From positions 1,240,001-1,304,000 of the forward strand of contig NZ_JADQDK010000001.1 in NCBI RefSeq assembly GCF_019263705.2: a stretch of DNA of 64,000 bases, given 5' to 3'. The stretch comes from Pseudonocardia abyssalis (GTDB lineage Bacteria > Actinomycetota > Actinomycetes > Mycobacteriales > Pseudonocardiaceae). Made by a program: the position numbers and the translations under genes. The stretch's first letter is position 1. Every line of letters starts with the position of its first letter. This document shows positions 25,611-37,199 of this stretch, one piece after another. The notes under the pieces are model-generated. The model saw nothing but the letters and a program-made list of their open reading frames with translations, did not search any database and was not told the origin of the DNA.

Positions 25611-28223
25611 TCAGAGCTCCGCACCGGGGGGCCGTCCCCTGCGCTGCACGGCCTTCTGGACCGCGTCGGCGGCGAACACGGCCGGGATCGCGAGCGCGGC
25701 CAGCGCCCACCCCAGCGGCGGGGGCGCGGCGTGGCCGAGGACTCCGGGTACCGGGGGCACCAGGAGGAACACCGCGAGCAGGGCCAGCTCCACCGCCACC
25801 GCGCCCAGCAGCAGCGGGTTGCCCCGCAGCGACCACGGTCCCACCGCCCGGCGCTCGCTGCGGCAGGCGAACGCGTTCGCGAGCTGGCCGAGCACGACCA
25901 CCGTGAACGCGGTGCCGGAGGCGGCGGCCAGCAGCGGCGCCGGGGCGTCGGCGCCCCAGGTCCAGCCCCCGGCCACGAGCACGGCGACGAACGCCGCCAG
26001 CTGCACCGCGGCCTCCGTCGGCCCGATGACGCCGAACGCCCGGCCGAGCACGCGCCGGTCCAGGAGCCGGCCGGTGCGGGCGGGGCCCCGCAGCGCCGTG
26101 TCCGACGGCGGTTCGGCACCCAGCGCGAGCGCGGGCAGCAGGTCGGTGCCGATGTCGATGGCCAGGATCTGCAGGACCCCCAGTGCCAGCGGGACACCGC
26201 CCGCGCTGAGCCCCCAGACCAGGAACGGGGCGAGCTCGGCGACGTTGTCGGTGAGGTGGTAGGTGAGGAACCGGCGGATGTTGGTGAACGTCGCGCGGCC
26301 GTAGCGGACCGCGGTGACGATGGTGGCGAAGTGGTCGTCGAGCAGCACGAGGTCGGCGGCCTCCCGGGCGACGTCGGTGCCGCTGCGCCCCATGGCGATG
26401 CCGATGTCGGCCTCCCGCAGGGCGGGGCCGTCGTTCACCCCGTCCCCGGTCATCGCCACGATGTGGCCGCGCGAGCGCAGGGCGCGGGCGATGCGCAGCT
26501 TGTCCTCGGGGGTGGCCCGGGCCACCACGGCGCCGTCGACGTCGACGGCCGCCGCCAGCCCGGCCTCGTCCGGCGGGAGCTCGGCCGCGACGAGCACCGG
26601 GCTGCCGGGAAGGGCGAGCCCGACCTGCTCGGCGATCGCCCGCGCGGTCAGCGGGTGGTCGCCGGTGATCATCATGAGGGCGATGTGCGCGTCCCGGCAG
26701 GCGCGCACCGCGCCCGTGACGCCCTCGCGCGGCGGGTCCTGCAGCCCCACGAGGCCGAGCAGTCGCACCCGCCCCTCCAGCGCGGCCGGGTCGGCGTCGA
26801 CGGCGGCTCCGGGCGGCAGCGGGCCCGCGGCGACGGCCAGCACCCGCAGCCCCCGGCGCCCCATCCGGTCGGTCTCGGGGCCGGCGGCGGCCGCGGCCGG
26901 GTCGAGCGGCACGACGGCGTCAGGGGCCCCGGTCACCAGGACGGTCTCCGATCCCGGCGGCCCGACCACCACGAGGCTGCGCCTGCGGACCGGGTCGAAC
27001 GCGACCCGGCGCAGCTCGGGCCGGTCCGACCCGTCCGCGTCGGGGTCGAGGCCGCAGCGCAGCGCCAGCACGTGCAGCGCGACCTCCATGGGGTCGCCCA
27101 GCGGCACCCAGCGCCCGTCCCGGGACACGATCCGCCCCGTCGAGCAGCGGACCGCGGCCATGGCGAGCTCCGCCGTCGCGCGTCCCGCGCCGGAGACCGG
27201 GTCCTCGGGCTCCACCACCCCGGCGGGCTCGTAGCCCGAGCCCCGGACCGTCACCGCCCCGCCGGGCGTCCAGACGCGCACGGCCGACATCTCGCCCGCC
27301 GTCAGCGTCCCGGTCTTGTCCGTGCAGATCACGGTCGTCGAGCCGAGCGTCTCCACCGACTCCAACCTGCGGACCAGCGCGTGCCGGCCCGCCATCGTGT
27401 GCGCGGCCCTGGCCAGCGACAGCGTCACGGTGGGCAGCAGGCCCTCCGGCACGAGCGCGACCGTCACACCGACGGCGAGCAGGAAGCCCTGCGTGAGGTC
27501 CATCCCCAGCCACAGCGCGATGCCGAAGAACACGCCGCCGACCAGTACGGCGATGACGGCGACGATCCGCACGACCTGGCTCAGCCGCACCGCGAGCGGG
27601 CCCGGCGGGCGCCTCGCCTGGCGGGTCATCGCCGCGATACCGGCCAGGCGGGTCCCGGTCCCGGTCGCGGAGACCACGGCCGCGGCCTCACCCTGCACGA
27701 CGAACGTGCCCGCATACGCCGTCGCGCCGTCCGCGGGACGGACCGGGGCGCTCTCCCCGGACAGCATCGACTCGTCGACGGCGAGCCCGTCGACGTGGTG
27801 CAGCGCCAGATCGGCGCAGATCCGGTCGCCCGCGGCGAGCAGCACGACATCGCCCCGGACGAGCTCCGCGGCCGGTACCTCGACGCGGTGGCCGTCGCGC
27901 AGGACGGTCGCGTACAGCGGGAGGAGCTCCTGCAGGCGCTGGCCCGCCCGGTCGGCGCGGTACTCCTGCACGAACGCGAAGACCCCGTTGACGACGATCA
28001 CCACCGCGATCGCGACCCCCAGCGCCGGCATGCCGCCCACCACGGCGAGCCCGGCGGCGACCCACAGCATCAGCGCGAAGAAATGCGTCAGCTGGAGCAG
28101 GAGCAGCAGCAGCGGTGCGGGGGGCCTGGGTGCGGGGAGGCTGTTGGGTCCGTCGAGCTCCAACCTGCGCCGGGCCACGGCGGAGCTCAGCCCGGCCGGT
28201 ACGGGGGTCGTGGTGGTGGGCAT
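25611..28223 (-). CDS. P2-type cation-transporting ATPase (CtpF slot)
   Basis: The 870-residue pump has an N-terminal cation-ATPase domain, membrane motif VPEGLLPTVT, CTDKTGTLT with phospho-Asp near residue 302, TGDHPLTARAIA and MTGDGVNDGPAL, and a six-helix C-terminal region. PEGLL is closer to Na/K-type than to the PEGLP of many Ca pumps; the ion remains open. CtpF (Rv1997) is the DosR-regulon counterpart. The ATG at 28223 gives a normal N-terminus; the same frame stays open upstream through the repeat array to 28511. Confidence 0.9.
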   Translation of the reverse strand: MPTTTTPVPAGLSSAVARRRLELDGPNSLPAPRPPAPLLLLLLQLTHFFALMLWVAAGLAVVGGMPALGVAIAVVIVVNGVFAFVQEYRADRAGQRLQELLPLYATVLRDGHRVEVPAAELVRGDVVLLAAGDRICADLALHHVDGLAVDESMLSGESAPVRPADGATAYAGTFVVQGEAAAVVSATGTGTRLAGIAAMTRQARRPPGPLAVRLSQVVRIVAVIAVLVGGVFFGIALWLGMDLTQGFLLAVGVTVALVPEGLLPTVTLSLARAAHTMAGRHALVRRLESVETLGSTTVICTDKTGTLTAGEMSAVRVWTPGGAVTVRGSGYEPAGVVEPEDPVSGAGRATAELAMAAVRCSTGRIVSRDGRWVPLGDPMEVALHVLALRCGLDPDADGSDRPELRRVAFDPVRRRSLVVVGPPGSETVLVTGAPDAVVPLDPAAAAAGPETDRMGRRGLRVLAVAAGPLPPGAAVDADPAALEGRVRLLGLVGLQDPPREGVTGAVRACRDAHIALMMITGDHPLTARAIAEQVGLALPGSPVLVAAELPPDEAGLAAAVDVDGAVVARATPEDKLRIARALRSRGHIVAMTGDGVNDGPALREADIGIAMGRSGTDVAREAADLVLLDDHFATIVTAVRYGRATFTNIRRFLTYHLTDNVAELAPFLVWGLSAGGVPLALGVLQILAIDIGTDLLPALALGAEPPSDTALRGPARTGRLLDRRVLGRAFGVIGPTEAAVQLAAFVAVLVAGGWTWGADAPAPLLAAASGTAFTVVVLGQLANAFACRSERRAVGPWSLRGNPLLLGAVAVELALLAVFLLVPPVPGVLGHAAPPPLGWALAALAIPAVFAADAVQKAVQRRGRPPGAEL

Positions 28224-28393
28224 GTGCCGTCCGTGATCGTCGCGGCGCGGGCCGGGTGGCCGCGCGGTCGCCTCGATCGTCGGACATGCGGACGCGGTGG
28301 GCCCACGGCCGGACGGCACGGCTTCGCGGGTCGCAGGGCCCCGCCCGCCGCACCCCGCCGCGGGGCGGGCCCCGACGAGCCGGAGGACCGCCA

Positions 28394-28453
28394 CGCCCGT
28401 GACCGCCGCGCCCGTGACCGCCGCGCCCGTGACCGCCGCGCCCGTGACCGCCG
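28394..28453 (+). repeat. 4 x 15-bp tandem repeat
   Basis: Four copies of CGCCCGTGACCGCCG. On the minus strand they encode AAVTG repeats in the open frame upstream of, and in phase with, the P2 ATPase, inside a hydrophobic stretch (28394-28500). Whether this stretch is translated is unknown. Confidence 0.95.
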
Positions 28454-28526
28454 CGGCGACCGCGGCCATGACGACCCCGGCCGCCGCGCCGACGGCGACC
28501 ACCTGCCACACCGCCCGGCCCGGCTG

Positions 28527-28607
28527 TCAGGTGATCACCAGCAGGTTCGTCGGGCGGTCGAGCTCGAGCCACAGCCGGTCCTGCGGCGGGATCGTGCGGC
28601 GGGTCAT
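28527..28607 (-). pseudogene. N-terminal fragment of wax ester synthase/DGAT
   Basis: A 26-codon frame begins with ATG after a GAGGAGG ribosome-binding site and reads PPQDRLWLELDRPTNLLVIT before a TGA. This is the typical N-terminus of WS/DGAT enzymes (tgs1/Rv3130c family, about 450 residues). The HHxxxDG active site and all else are missing. A C-terminal piece of the same family lies at 52344-52604. Confidence 0.7.
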
Positions 28608-28763
28608 CGAGGCCTCCTCGGCGGGTGCCGGGCGCGGACGACGCCCTCCGGGCTCCTCGGCGCGGGCGAACGTCCCGTTGCGGCCCGCGGGCGACGATGG
28701 TCCCGGCCGGACCGGTCCGGCCGACCCTGCCGTCGTGGCGGCACCGCCCCGCAGCATGGCGCC

Positions 28764-29207
28764 ATGGACTCCGACCGGGCCCCCCGACGCCTCTGGACGA
28801 CCTGGATCGCCGGCTGGACGGGGATGCTCGTGCTGGCGCTGGCCAACGGCACCCTGCGTGCGCTGGTCGTCCAGCCGGCGATCGGCGAGGAGGCGGCCCG
28901 CCGGGTCGCCACCGCGGTGCTGCTCGCCGCGCTCACCGGCTACGTCTGGTGGCTGCACCGGCGGCGGCCGATCCCGACCGCGCGGCAGGCGTGGGCGGTC
29001 GGGCTGACCTGGACCGGCCTGACGCTGGCCTTCGAGTTCGGCTGGGGCGGGCTCGTCGAGGGCCTGCCGCTGTCGACGATGCTGGCCGACTACGACGTCA
29101 CCGCCGGCCGGATCTGGGTGCTGGTCCCGATCTGGACGGCGGCCGTCCCGGCGGTCGTGCGCCGGCTGCAGCGGCTCCGCTCCGCCGACCGGGTGGGGCC
29201 GCGGTGA
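28764..29207 (+). CDS. Membrane protein, unknown
   Basis: The 147-residue protein has about four hydrophobic helices (near 12-32, 45-65, 75-95, 112-130). Its stop overlaps the GTG of the next gene (GTGA), so the two form an operon. No family assigned. Confidence 0.7.
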   Translation: MDSDRAPRRLWTTWIAGWTGMLVLALANGTLRALVVQPAIGEEAARRVATAVLLAALTGYVWWLHRRRPIPTARQAWAVGLTWTGLTLAFEFGWGGLVEGLPLSTMLADYDVTAGRIWVLVPIWTAAVPAVVRRLQRLRSADRVGPR

Positions 29208-30043
29208 CCGGCGCCGTCCGGGCCACGACGGGGCGGCTCCCGGCGGTCCTCGCCCTGCTGATGGCGGCCCAGGCCGCCACGGGCCTCGCGGTGCCGGGCC
29301 TGTACCGCGACGCCGGGTGGATCCGGGCGGGGTGGGTGGGCAACGACGCGGTCACCCTGCTGGTCGCGGTCCCGCTGCTGGTCGTCACCGTGGTGGGGGT
29401 GCGTCGCGGCAGCGGGCGGGCGGCGCTGGCGCAGGCCGGTCTGCTCGGCTACGCGGGGTACAACTACGCGTTCTACCTGTTCGGCGCCACGCTCAACGCG
29501 ATGTTCCCGGTGTACGCCGCGCTGGTGGTCCTGTCGGTGACGGCCCTGATCGGGGCACCGGCCGGGGACACCGGGTCCGGGGACGAACCGTCCGGGATCC
29601 GGGTCGCGGGGCTCTTGCTGACCGGTATCGGGGCCGGGCTCGCGCTGGTCTGGCTCGCGCTGTGGGCCGGTCACGTCGTCGCGGACCGGCCCGTCCCGGC
29701 CGGGCCGGACGCGTTCCGGCTGGTGGCGGCGCTGGACCTGACCGTCATGGTGCCGCTGCTCGTGAGCGGCGGGGTGCTGCTGTGGCGTCGGCACCCGTGG
29801 GGCCGGCGGGTCGCCGTGCTCGCCGGGGTGCAGGCGTCGCTGTACCTGCTGGTCCTGGCGGTGAACTCGGCGGCAGCGGTGTTGAGCGGGTCGGTGGCCG
29901 CACCCGGTGAGCTCCCGGTGTGGGCCGGGCTGCTGGTGCCGGCGGCCGGGGCCACCGCGGTGCTCCTGTGGGGGCCCGCGGCGGGCCGTGGCCCGACCGC
30001 GGTCGGGCACCCGGTGGCGGACCCGCGCGTCGCCGCCCCCTGA
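29204..30043 (+). CDS. Multi-pass membrane protein, unknown
   Basis: This 279-residue protein has seven or so hydrophobic helices with few polar motifs apart from YAGYNYAFYLFGATLN in the third region. The GTG start overlaps the previous stop. It is not a recognised transporter. It is followed by an operator-like site and another small membrane protein. Confidence 0.7.
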   Translation: MTGAVRATTGRLPAVLALLMAAQAATGLAVPGLYRDAGWIRAGWVGNDAVTLLVAVPLLVVTVVGVRRGSGRAALAQAGLLGYAGYNYAFYLFGATLNAMFPVYAALVVLSVTALIGAPAGDTGSGDEPSGIRVAGLLLTGIGAGLALVWLALWAGHVVADRPVPAGPDAFRLVAALDLTVMVPLLVSGGVLLWRRHPWGRRVAVLAGVQASLYLLVLAVNSAAAVLSGSVAAPGELPVWAGLLVPAAGATAVLLWGPAAGRGPTAVGHPVADPRVAAP

Positions 30044-30072
30044 CCGACCCGGGCACGTGCCCCCGGCGACGC

Positions 30073-30087
30073 GGGACCTCCGGTCCG
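30073..30087 (+). promoter_or_regulatory. Strong putative DosR/DevR-type operator
   Basis: GGGACCTCCGGTCCG, a near-perfect palindrome of the recurrent motif, 103 bp before the gene at 30176. Confidence 0.55.
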
Positions 30088-30175
30088 GGGGGCCGCGGCC
30101 TTCGACCCTCGTCGCCCTGCGGGCCGGCGACCGACGATGGACGCCACGACCCGCACCAGGAGAGAGAGGCACCCG

Positions 30176-30610
30176 ATGTCCACGCTCACCACGGCGCCCG
30201 CCCGCCCGCGCCGGCGGAACTGGCCGGTCGTCGCCATCGAGCTGTTCGTCGCCGCCGGGGCGGTCTACGGCGGGGTCGGCCTGGCCCGGGGCAACACCAT
30301 CGGCATGCTCGACGAGTGGCTGGAGGGGACGCCGTTCACCTCGTGGTTCGTCCCCGGCATCCTGCTGCTGCTCGTCGTCGCCGTCCCCATGGCGACCGCC
30401 GCGGTACTCGAGCTGCTCCGCTCGCCGTGGGCGGCCGCGGCGTCGATCACCGCAGGCGCGGCCCAGATCGCCTGGATCGGGGCGCAGCTGGCGATCATGC
30501 AGCGTTACAACGTGCAGCAGCCGATCATCCTGGCCTGCGGCCTGGCCGTCGTGCTGCTCGCCGTGGCCACCTGCCGGCACCGGCCCGTGCTCCCGTCGGA
30601 CGGGCGATGA
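30176..30610 (+). CDS. Small membrane protein, unknown
   Basis: The 144-residue protein has four hydrophobic helices (about 20-40, 60-82, 88-108, 118-136). The ATG at 30176 is preferred because AGGAGAGAGAGG lies upstream. It overlaps the thioredoxin start (ATGA). Confidence 0.72.
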   Translation: MSTLTTAPARPRRRNWPVVAIELFVAAGAVYGGVGLARGNTIGMLDEWLEGTPFTSWFVPGILLLLVVAVPMATAAVLELLRSPWAAAASITAGAAQIAWIGAQLAIMQRYNVQQPIILACGLAVVLLAVATCRHRPVLPSDGR

Positions 30611-31041
30611 GCGCCGTCGACGCGGGCCCGGTGGCCTGCCCGGCCTGCGGGCGCCGCAACCGGGTGCCCGCGGTGGCAAGCGGGACCCCGCACTGCGGGT
30701 CGTGCCGCGCCCCGCTGCCCTGGCTGGTCGCGGCGGGCGACGCCGACGTGGTCGACGTCGTGGACCGGTCACCCCTGCCGGTCCTGCTCGACCTGTGGGC
30801 GCCGTGGTGCGGTCCCTGCCGCGCGGTGGCCCCGGCGGTCGCGCGGGTCGCGCGGGAGCTCGCGGGGCACGTCAAGGCCGTCCAGGTGAACGTCGACGAG
30901 GCACCCGGGGTGGCCGCCCGCTTCGGCGCCCGCAGCATCCCGACCCTGCTGGTGCTGCGCGACGGCGTCGAGATCGCCCGGCAGGTCGGTGCGCTGCCCG
31001 CGGAGCGGCTGCTCGGCTGGGTCCGCGCGACCGTCGGGTGA
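30607..31041 (+). CDS. Thioredoxin with N-terminal zinc ribbon (TrxC/Trx2-like)
   Basis: The 144-residue protein has a two-CxxC zinc ribbon at residues 11-14 and about 31-34 and a thioredoxin fold with WCGPC at 67-71. This resembles E. coli thioredoxin 2 in layout. It reduces protein disulfides in the cytoplasm. It is coupled to the upstream membrane gene and probably under the operator at 30073. Confidence 0.92.
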   Translation: MSAVDAGPVACPACGRRNRVPAVASGTPHCGSCRAPLPWLVAAGDADVVDVVDRSPLPVLLDLWAPWCGPCRAVAPAVARVARELAGHVKAVQVNVDEAPGVAARFGARSIPTLLVLRDGVEIARQVGALPAERLLGWVRATVG

Positions 31042-31131
31042 GCAGCGGGCCGTCCGACCCCGACCGCCGACCGCGGCGGGGCACACGAGGGTCCCCGTCC
31101 CTGCGGGGGCCGTTCCGGAGGAGGAGCCGCT

Positions 31132-31584
31132 ATGAAGGCGCGTGACGTCATGACCAGCCCGGTGATCACCCTGCGGCCCGACACCCCGGTGCACGCCGCG
31201 GCGGCGCTGCTGATCGCCCACGGCTTCACCGCGGCACCGGTGGTCGGCCCGCACCGGCGGCTGCTGGGCATCGCCACCGAGGCCGACCTGGTGCGCGGCC
31301 GGGTCGTCCCCGACGGCTGGACCGTGCAGCCCGGGCCGGAACCGGCCGTGGCGGCGGTCATGACCCCGGACCCGACCACGGCCCGTCCCGATGACGACCT
31401 CGCCGACGTCGTGGCCACGATGCTCGATCGCGGCGTCGGCTCGGTCCCGGTCGTGGAGGACGGCGACCTCGTCGGCATCCTCAGCCGCCGCGACGTCCTG
31501 CGCTGCGTCGCCCGCCGCGAGCTGACCTCGGCCGAGGTGCACCGGCGCCGGGACCTGGTCGAGCCCGCCCGGGAGGACGGCTGA
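31132..31584 (+). CDS. CBS-pair protein (Hrp1-like)
   Basis: The 150-residue protein is a tandem CBS pair: DVMTSPVITLRP opening the first and VMTPDPTTARPD opening the second. Hrp1 (Rv2626c) is the DosR-regulon counterpart; CBS pairs usually bind adenosyl ligands. GGAGGAG precedes the ATG. A broken copy of its 5' end is at 21028. Confidence 0.92.
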   Translation: MKARDVMTSPVITLRPDTPVHAAAALLIAHGFTAAPVVGPHRRLLGIATEADLVRGRVVPDGWTVQPGPEPAVAAVMTPDPTTARPDDDLADVVATMLDRGVGSVPVVEDGDLVGILSRRDVLRCVARRELTSAEVHRRRDLVEPAREDG

Positions 31585-31768
31585 GCCACCCGGTCGGGCA
31601 CGCCACGGCCGAGCGGGCCGCCGCGACCGGTCGGCCCGCCGCCGGGCGATCGTGTCGACCGGTCCGGGGTCCGGGCGGCCCGCCCCGACCGTCACCCGGG
31701 CGGTGCCGTGCCCCCGCCGTCCGTCTCCGGGTGCACCGCCCCTCCCCGGCCCGCCCGCGTGCGGCCGG

Positions 31769-32020
31769 TCACGACGGCCGGGTCAGCAGGGCGACCCAGC
31801 CGTCGAGGTCCGACAGCCGCCCGTAGTCGTCCTCGTCGATGCGGATGCCGGTCCCGTCGCTGACGCGGCGGACGACCGCGAGGAAGTCCAGCGAGTCCAG
31901 GCCGAGGGTGTCGCGCAGGTCGTCGTGCGGGCCGAGCGCGTCCAGCTCGGGTCCCGGGGCGACGGCGCGCAGGGCGTCGAGGACGAGCGCGCGGGCGTCG
32001 TCGGCGGTGCGGGTGGTCAT
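31769..32020 (-). CDS. Acyl carrier protein
   Basis: This 83-residue acidic protein has GLDSLDFLAVV, the phosphopantetheine attachment site (Ser in DSLD). The ATG overlaps the stop of the E2 gene (ATGA), so it is the last gene of a five-gene operon. No ketosynthase or phosphopantetheinyl transferase is nearby. An ACP in this context is unusual. Confidence 0.9.
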   Translation of the reverse strand: MTTRTADDARALVLDALRAVAPGPELDALGPHDDLRDTLGLDSLDFLAVVRRVSDGTGIRIDEDDYGRLSDLDGWVALLTRPS

Positions 32021-33372
32021 GCGGTGTCCTCCGGTCGGTGCAGCTGGCGGTCGATCTCGTGCAGCAGTCGGGCGCCGGTGGCGCCGTCGGTGGCGCGGTG
32101 GTCACCGGACAGGGTCGCGGTGACGACGGGCCGGACGACGAGCGCGTCCCCCTCCGGCCAGGCCCGCGGCCGGACCGCACCGAAGCCGACCAGCGCCACC
32201 TGGGGCGGGAAGATCACCCCGGTGACCGCGTCGACCCCGAGCTCGCCCAGGTTGGTGACGGTCAGGGTGGCGCCGTCCGCCTCGGACGAGCGCAGGCGCC
32301 CGCTGCGCGCCCGCCCGGCCGCGCCCAGCAGGGCGGCCATGAGTGCGTCGAGGTCCAGGGCGTCCGCGTGGTGCAGCACGGGCACGGACAGTCCGCCGCC
32401 GCGCAGGGCGACGGCGACGCCCAGGTGGACGCCGTCTCCGGGCACGAAGCGGTCCTCGATCCAGTGCCCGTTGAGTTCGGGCACCGCGCCCGCGGCCCGG
32501 ACGACGGCGTGCAGCAGCTGCGCCGCCGGGAGGACCCGGTCGGCGACCGGGATCGCGAGGTTGTGCCGGCGCAGCCGTTCCAGCGCGGCGCCGAGCTCGA
32601 TCTCGGTGCTCAGGTAGTAGTGCGGGATCTCCCGCTTGGAGCGGGCCATCAGGGCGGCGGTGACCGACCGCGGCCGGGGCGGCGGGGGCGCGGGAGCCAC
32701 CGGTGCCGCGGGTGCCGCGACGACGTCCCGGGCCCGCAGCGGCCCGGTCGTGCCGGCCGCCAACGCGGTCGGGTCGAGCCCGCGTTCGCGGGCCAGGCGC
32801 CGGGCGTAGGGGGAGATGCGGGGGCGGTGCGGCGGGCCGGAGCGCAGGGCCTGGTCCACGTCGGCGCGGGTGACCTCACCGTCCGGCCCGGTGCCCGGCA
32901 GGGCCGCGAGGTCCAGCCCCGCCGCGGCGGCCCGCCTGCGGGTCAGCGGCGACCGGCCCGCCGGGTGCGGGGCCGTCCGCGGCCGCGGTGGTCCGGTGCC
33001 CGGCGGTGCAGCGGGCTGCGGCGGCGCGGTGGGTGGCGGCGGCTCGGCGGGCTGGGGCGGCGCGGCGGGTGGCGGCGGCTCGGCCGGCGCGGGGGCACCG
33101 GACGGTCGCGGCCCGGCGGGTGGCGGCCCGCCCGGCGCCGCGGTGGCGATCAGGGCCAGCGGCGCGCCCACCGGCACCTTCGTCCCCACGTCGACGAGCA
33201 GCCGGTCCACGGTGCCGGACTCGAAGCACTCGACGTCGATCAGCGCCTTCTCGGTGTCCACGGTCGCGACGACGTCCCCGCGGCGCACCTCGTCGCCCGG
33301 GCCGATCAGCCATTCGACGACCGTGCCCTCGGCCATGTCGGCGCCGAGGGAGGGCATCCGGAACTCGCCCAC
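32017..33372 (-). CDS. 2-oxoacid dehydrogenase E2 (dihydrolipoyl acyltransferase)
   Basis: The 451-residue protein has an N-terminal lipoyl domain (DTEKALIDVE, Lys42), a long Pro/Ala linker, two peripheral-subunit-binding-like segments (SPLTRRRAAAAGLDL and ISPYARRLARERGLD), and the acyltransferase domain with DHRATDG near residue 425. It transfers the acyl group from lipoyl to CoA. Start is GTG one base after the E1-beta stop. No E3 is encoded in the window, so a shared dihydrolipoamide dehydrogenase would be needed. Confidence 0.92.
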   Translation of the reverse strand: MGEFRMPSLGADMAEGTVVEWLIGPGDEVRRGDVVATVDTEKALIDVECFESGTVDRLLVDVGTKVPVGAPLALIATAAPGGPPPAGPRPSGAPAPAEPPPPAAPPQPAEPPPPTAPPQPAAPPGTGPPRPRTAPHPAGRSPLTRRRAAAAGLDLAALPGTGPDGEVTRADVDQALRSGPPHRPRISPYARRLARERGLDPTALAAGTTGPLRARDVVAAPAAPVAPAPPPPRPRSVTAALMARSKREIPHYYLSTEIELGAALERLRRHNLAIPVADRVLPAAQLLHAVVRAAGAVPELNGHWIEDRFVPGDGVHLGVAVALRGGGLSVPVLHHADALDLDALMAALLGAAGRARSGRLRSSEADGATLTVTNLGELGVDAVTGVIFPPQVALVGFGAVRPRAWPEGDALVVRPVVTATLSGDHRATDGATGARLLHEIDRQLHRPEDTA

Positions 33373-33373
33373 C

Positions 33374-34348
33374 TCAGCCCACCGCCCGCCGGGCCGCCGC
33401 CACCACGTCGGCGACGCCGGGCAGCGCCGCCTCCTCCAGGTGGTGCGGGTAGGGCAGCGGCACCTCGACGCCGCAGACCCGCTCGATCGGCGCGTCGAGC
33501 TCGTAGAGCGCGTGCTCGGCGACGCGCGCGGCGATCTCGGCCGACGGGCTGCCGCTGCGCCAGGCGTTGTCGACGACGACGAGGCGGTGGGTGCGGGCGA
33601 CCGACGCCAGCACCGTGGCCTCGTCCAGCGGGCGCAGCACCCGCAGGTCCACGACCTCGGCGGACACGCCGTCGGTGGCGAGCTGCTCGGCGGCGGCCTC
33701 GGTCGGGGCCAGCGAGCCGCCGTAGGCGACGAGCGTGACGTCGGTGCCGGGGCGGCGCACGGCGGCGCGGGAGATGTCGACCGGGCCGGCGTCGTCGGGC
33801 AGCTCGCCGGAGGTCCCGTAGAGCGCGATCTGCTCGAAGACCAGCACCGGATCGGGATCGGCCAGCGCGGGCGCGAGCATGCCCCGGGCGTCGGCCAGGG
33901 TGGCGGGGGTGAGCACCCGCAGACCCGGGATGTGCGCGTAGATCCCCTCCAGGGTGTGCGAGTGCTGCGCGGCGAGCTGGCGGCCCGGCCCGGTCGGGAC
34001 GCGGATGACCAGCGGCACCCCGAGCTGCCCGCCGGACATGTGCCGCAGGGTCGCGGCGTTGTTGAGGATCTGGTCGAGCGCGAGCAGGCTGAAGTTCACC
34101 GTCATGATCTCGACGACCGGCCGGGCCCCGCCGAGTGCCGCGCCGATCCCGGCACCGACGAACGCCGACTCCGAGAGCGGGGTGTCGCGCACCCGCCGCT
34201 CGCCGAACTCCTCGAGCAGGCCCTGGCTCACGGCGAAGCAGCCGCCGTAGCGGCCGACGTCCTCGCCCATGAGGAACACCCGGTCGTCGGCGGCGAGCGC
34301 CTCGCGCAGACCGGCCCGGAAGGCCTCGCGGAACGTGGTGGTGGCCAT
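33374..34348 (-). CDS. 2-oxoacid dehydrogenase E1 beta subunit
   Basis: The 324-residue protein shows [27 protein letters not shown], and VTLVAYGG, standard for E1-beta of pyruvate, acetoin or branched-chain dehydrogenases. It pairs with E1-alpha to bind ThDP. Its ATG shares one base with the E1-alpha stop. The substrate is not set by sequence; acetoin or pyruvate are likeliest. Confidence 0.93.
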   Translation of the reverse strand: MATTTFREAFRAGLREALAADDRVFLMGEDVGRYGGCFAVSQGLLEEFGERRVRDTPLSESAFVGAGIGAALGGARPVVEIMTVNFSLLALDQILNNAATLRHMSGGQLGVPLVIRVPTGPGRQLAAQHSHTLEGIYAHIPGLRVLTPATLADARGMLAPALADPDPVLVFEQIALYGTSGELPDDAGPVDISRAAVRRPGTDVTLVAYGGSLAPTEAAAEQLATDGVSAEVVDLRVLRPLDEATVLASVARTHRLVVVDNAWRSGSPSAEIAARVAEHALYELDAPIERVCGVEVPLPYPHHLEEAALPGVADVVAAARRAVG

Positions 34349-35288
34349 CACCGCTCCGCCAGCACGTGCCGGGTCAGGTCGGCGACCGGTTCGCGCGGCG
34401 CCGCCTGCGCCGCCGCGACCGCCGCGTCGATCTCCTCCGCGATCGCGGCCTCGGCCGCGGCGACGTCGTCCGGGTCCAGGTCGGCGACCAGGGCGCCGAG
34501 CGGGTCGTGTTCCTGCCAGCCCGCGATCTCCGACCGCTCGCGGTAGCGGTCGGCGTCGTACATCGAGTGCGCCCGGAACCGGTAGGTGCGCAGCTCCAGG
34601 AAGCAGGGCCCGCCCCCGGCGCGGGCGGTGTCGACGGCCAGCCGCACGGCGTCGCGCACCGCGGGTGCGTCCATGCCGTCGACCGCCCACGACCGCACCC
34701 CGTAGGAGGCGGCCCGCAGCGCCAGGTCGGTCTGGGCGTGGCTCCGCGCCAGCGACGTGCCCATCGCGTACCGGTTGTTCTCGCAGCACAACACCACCGG
34801 CAGCCCCCACAGCGCGGCCAGGTTGAGCGACTCGTGGAACTCGCCCTCGGCGAACGCGCCGTCGCCGAACAGGCACGCGGTGACCTGTGGCCGGGCGGTG
34901 TAGGAGTCGGCCAGTGCCAGCCCGACGGCGAGCGGGATGCCCCCGGCGACGATCGCGTTGCCGCCGTAGAAGCGGCGGGCGGCGTCGAACAGGTGCATCG
35001 AGCCGCCGCGCCCGCCGCTGCAGCCGGTGGTGCGGCCGAACATCTCGGCGAACAGCGCCTCCATCGGGATGCCGCGGGCGAGCGCGTGCCCGTGCTCGCG
35101 GTAGGTGGACACGACCGCGTCGTCCGCGCCGAGCGCGGCCGTCACGCCGACGGCCACCGCCTCCTCCCCGATGCACAGGTGCATGAAGCCGCGGATGTCG
35201 CCGGCGCTGTAGAGCTCGACGCAGCGCTCCTCGAAGCGGCGGATGCGCGTCATCGCGGTGTGCAGCGCGAGCGCGTCCTTCGGGTCGG

Positions 35289-35292
<4 letters not shown>
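34348..35292 (-). CDS. 2-oxoacid dehydrogenase E1 alpha subunit
   Basis: The 314-residue protein contains the ThDP motif [15 protein letters not shown] ending in ENN, plus GRGGSMH. The region that is phosphorylated in other E1-alphas reads [11 protein letters not shown]. It is closest to pyruvate/acetoin dehydrogenase E1-alpha. The GTG at 35292 overlaps the stop of the acyl-CoA synthetase gene. Confidence 0.93.
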
Positions 35293-37067
<1,775 letters not shown>

Positions 37068-37125
37068 CGCCCCAGCGTGGGCCGCCGGGAGCGGTGCCGG
37101 AACGGGGCGATGGGTGGGGGGAGAG

Positions 37126-37140
37126 GGGACTTCCGGCCCG
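37126..37140 (+). promoter_or_regulatory. Strong putative DosR/DevR-type operator
   Basis: GGGACTTCCGGCCCG between the divergent acyl-CoA synthetase operon (37067) and the Ddn-like gene (37200). GGGACTT is the exact left half of the mycobacterial DosR box. Confidence 0.58.
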
Positions 37141-37199
37141 GTCCCCACCGTCCGGACCGGCTGCATCGTGGACGCCGTCGACGTCCCGGGAGGAACCCG

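Noticed and set aside
28224..28511. Extension of the P2 ATPase N-terminus through the repeat array to 28511
   Set aside because: The frame is open, but the family N-terminus starts near 28223 and the extra stretch is hydrophobic low-complexity sequence. Left as possible but not adopted.
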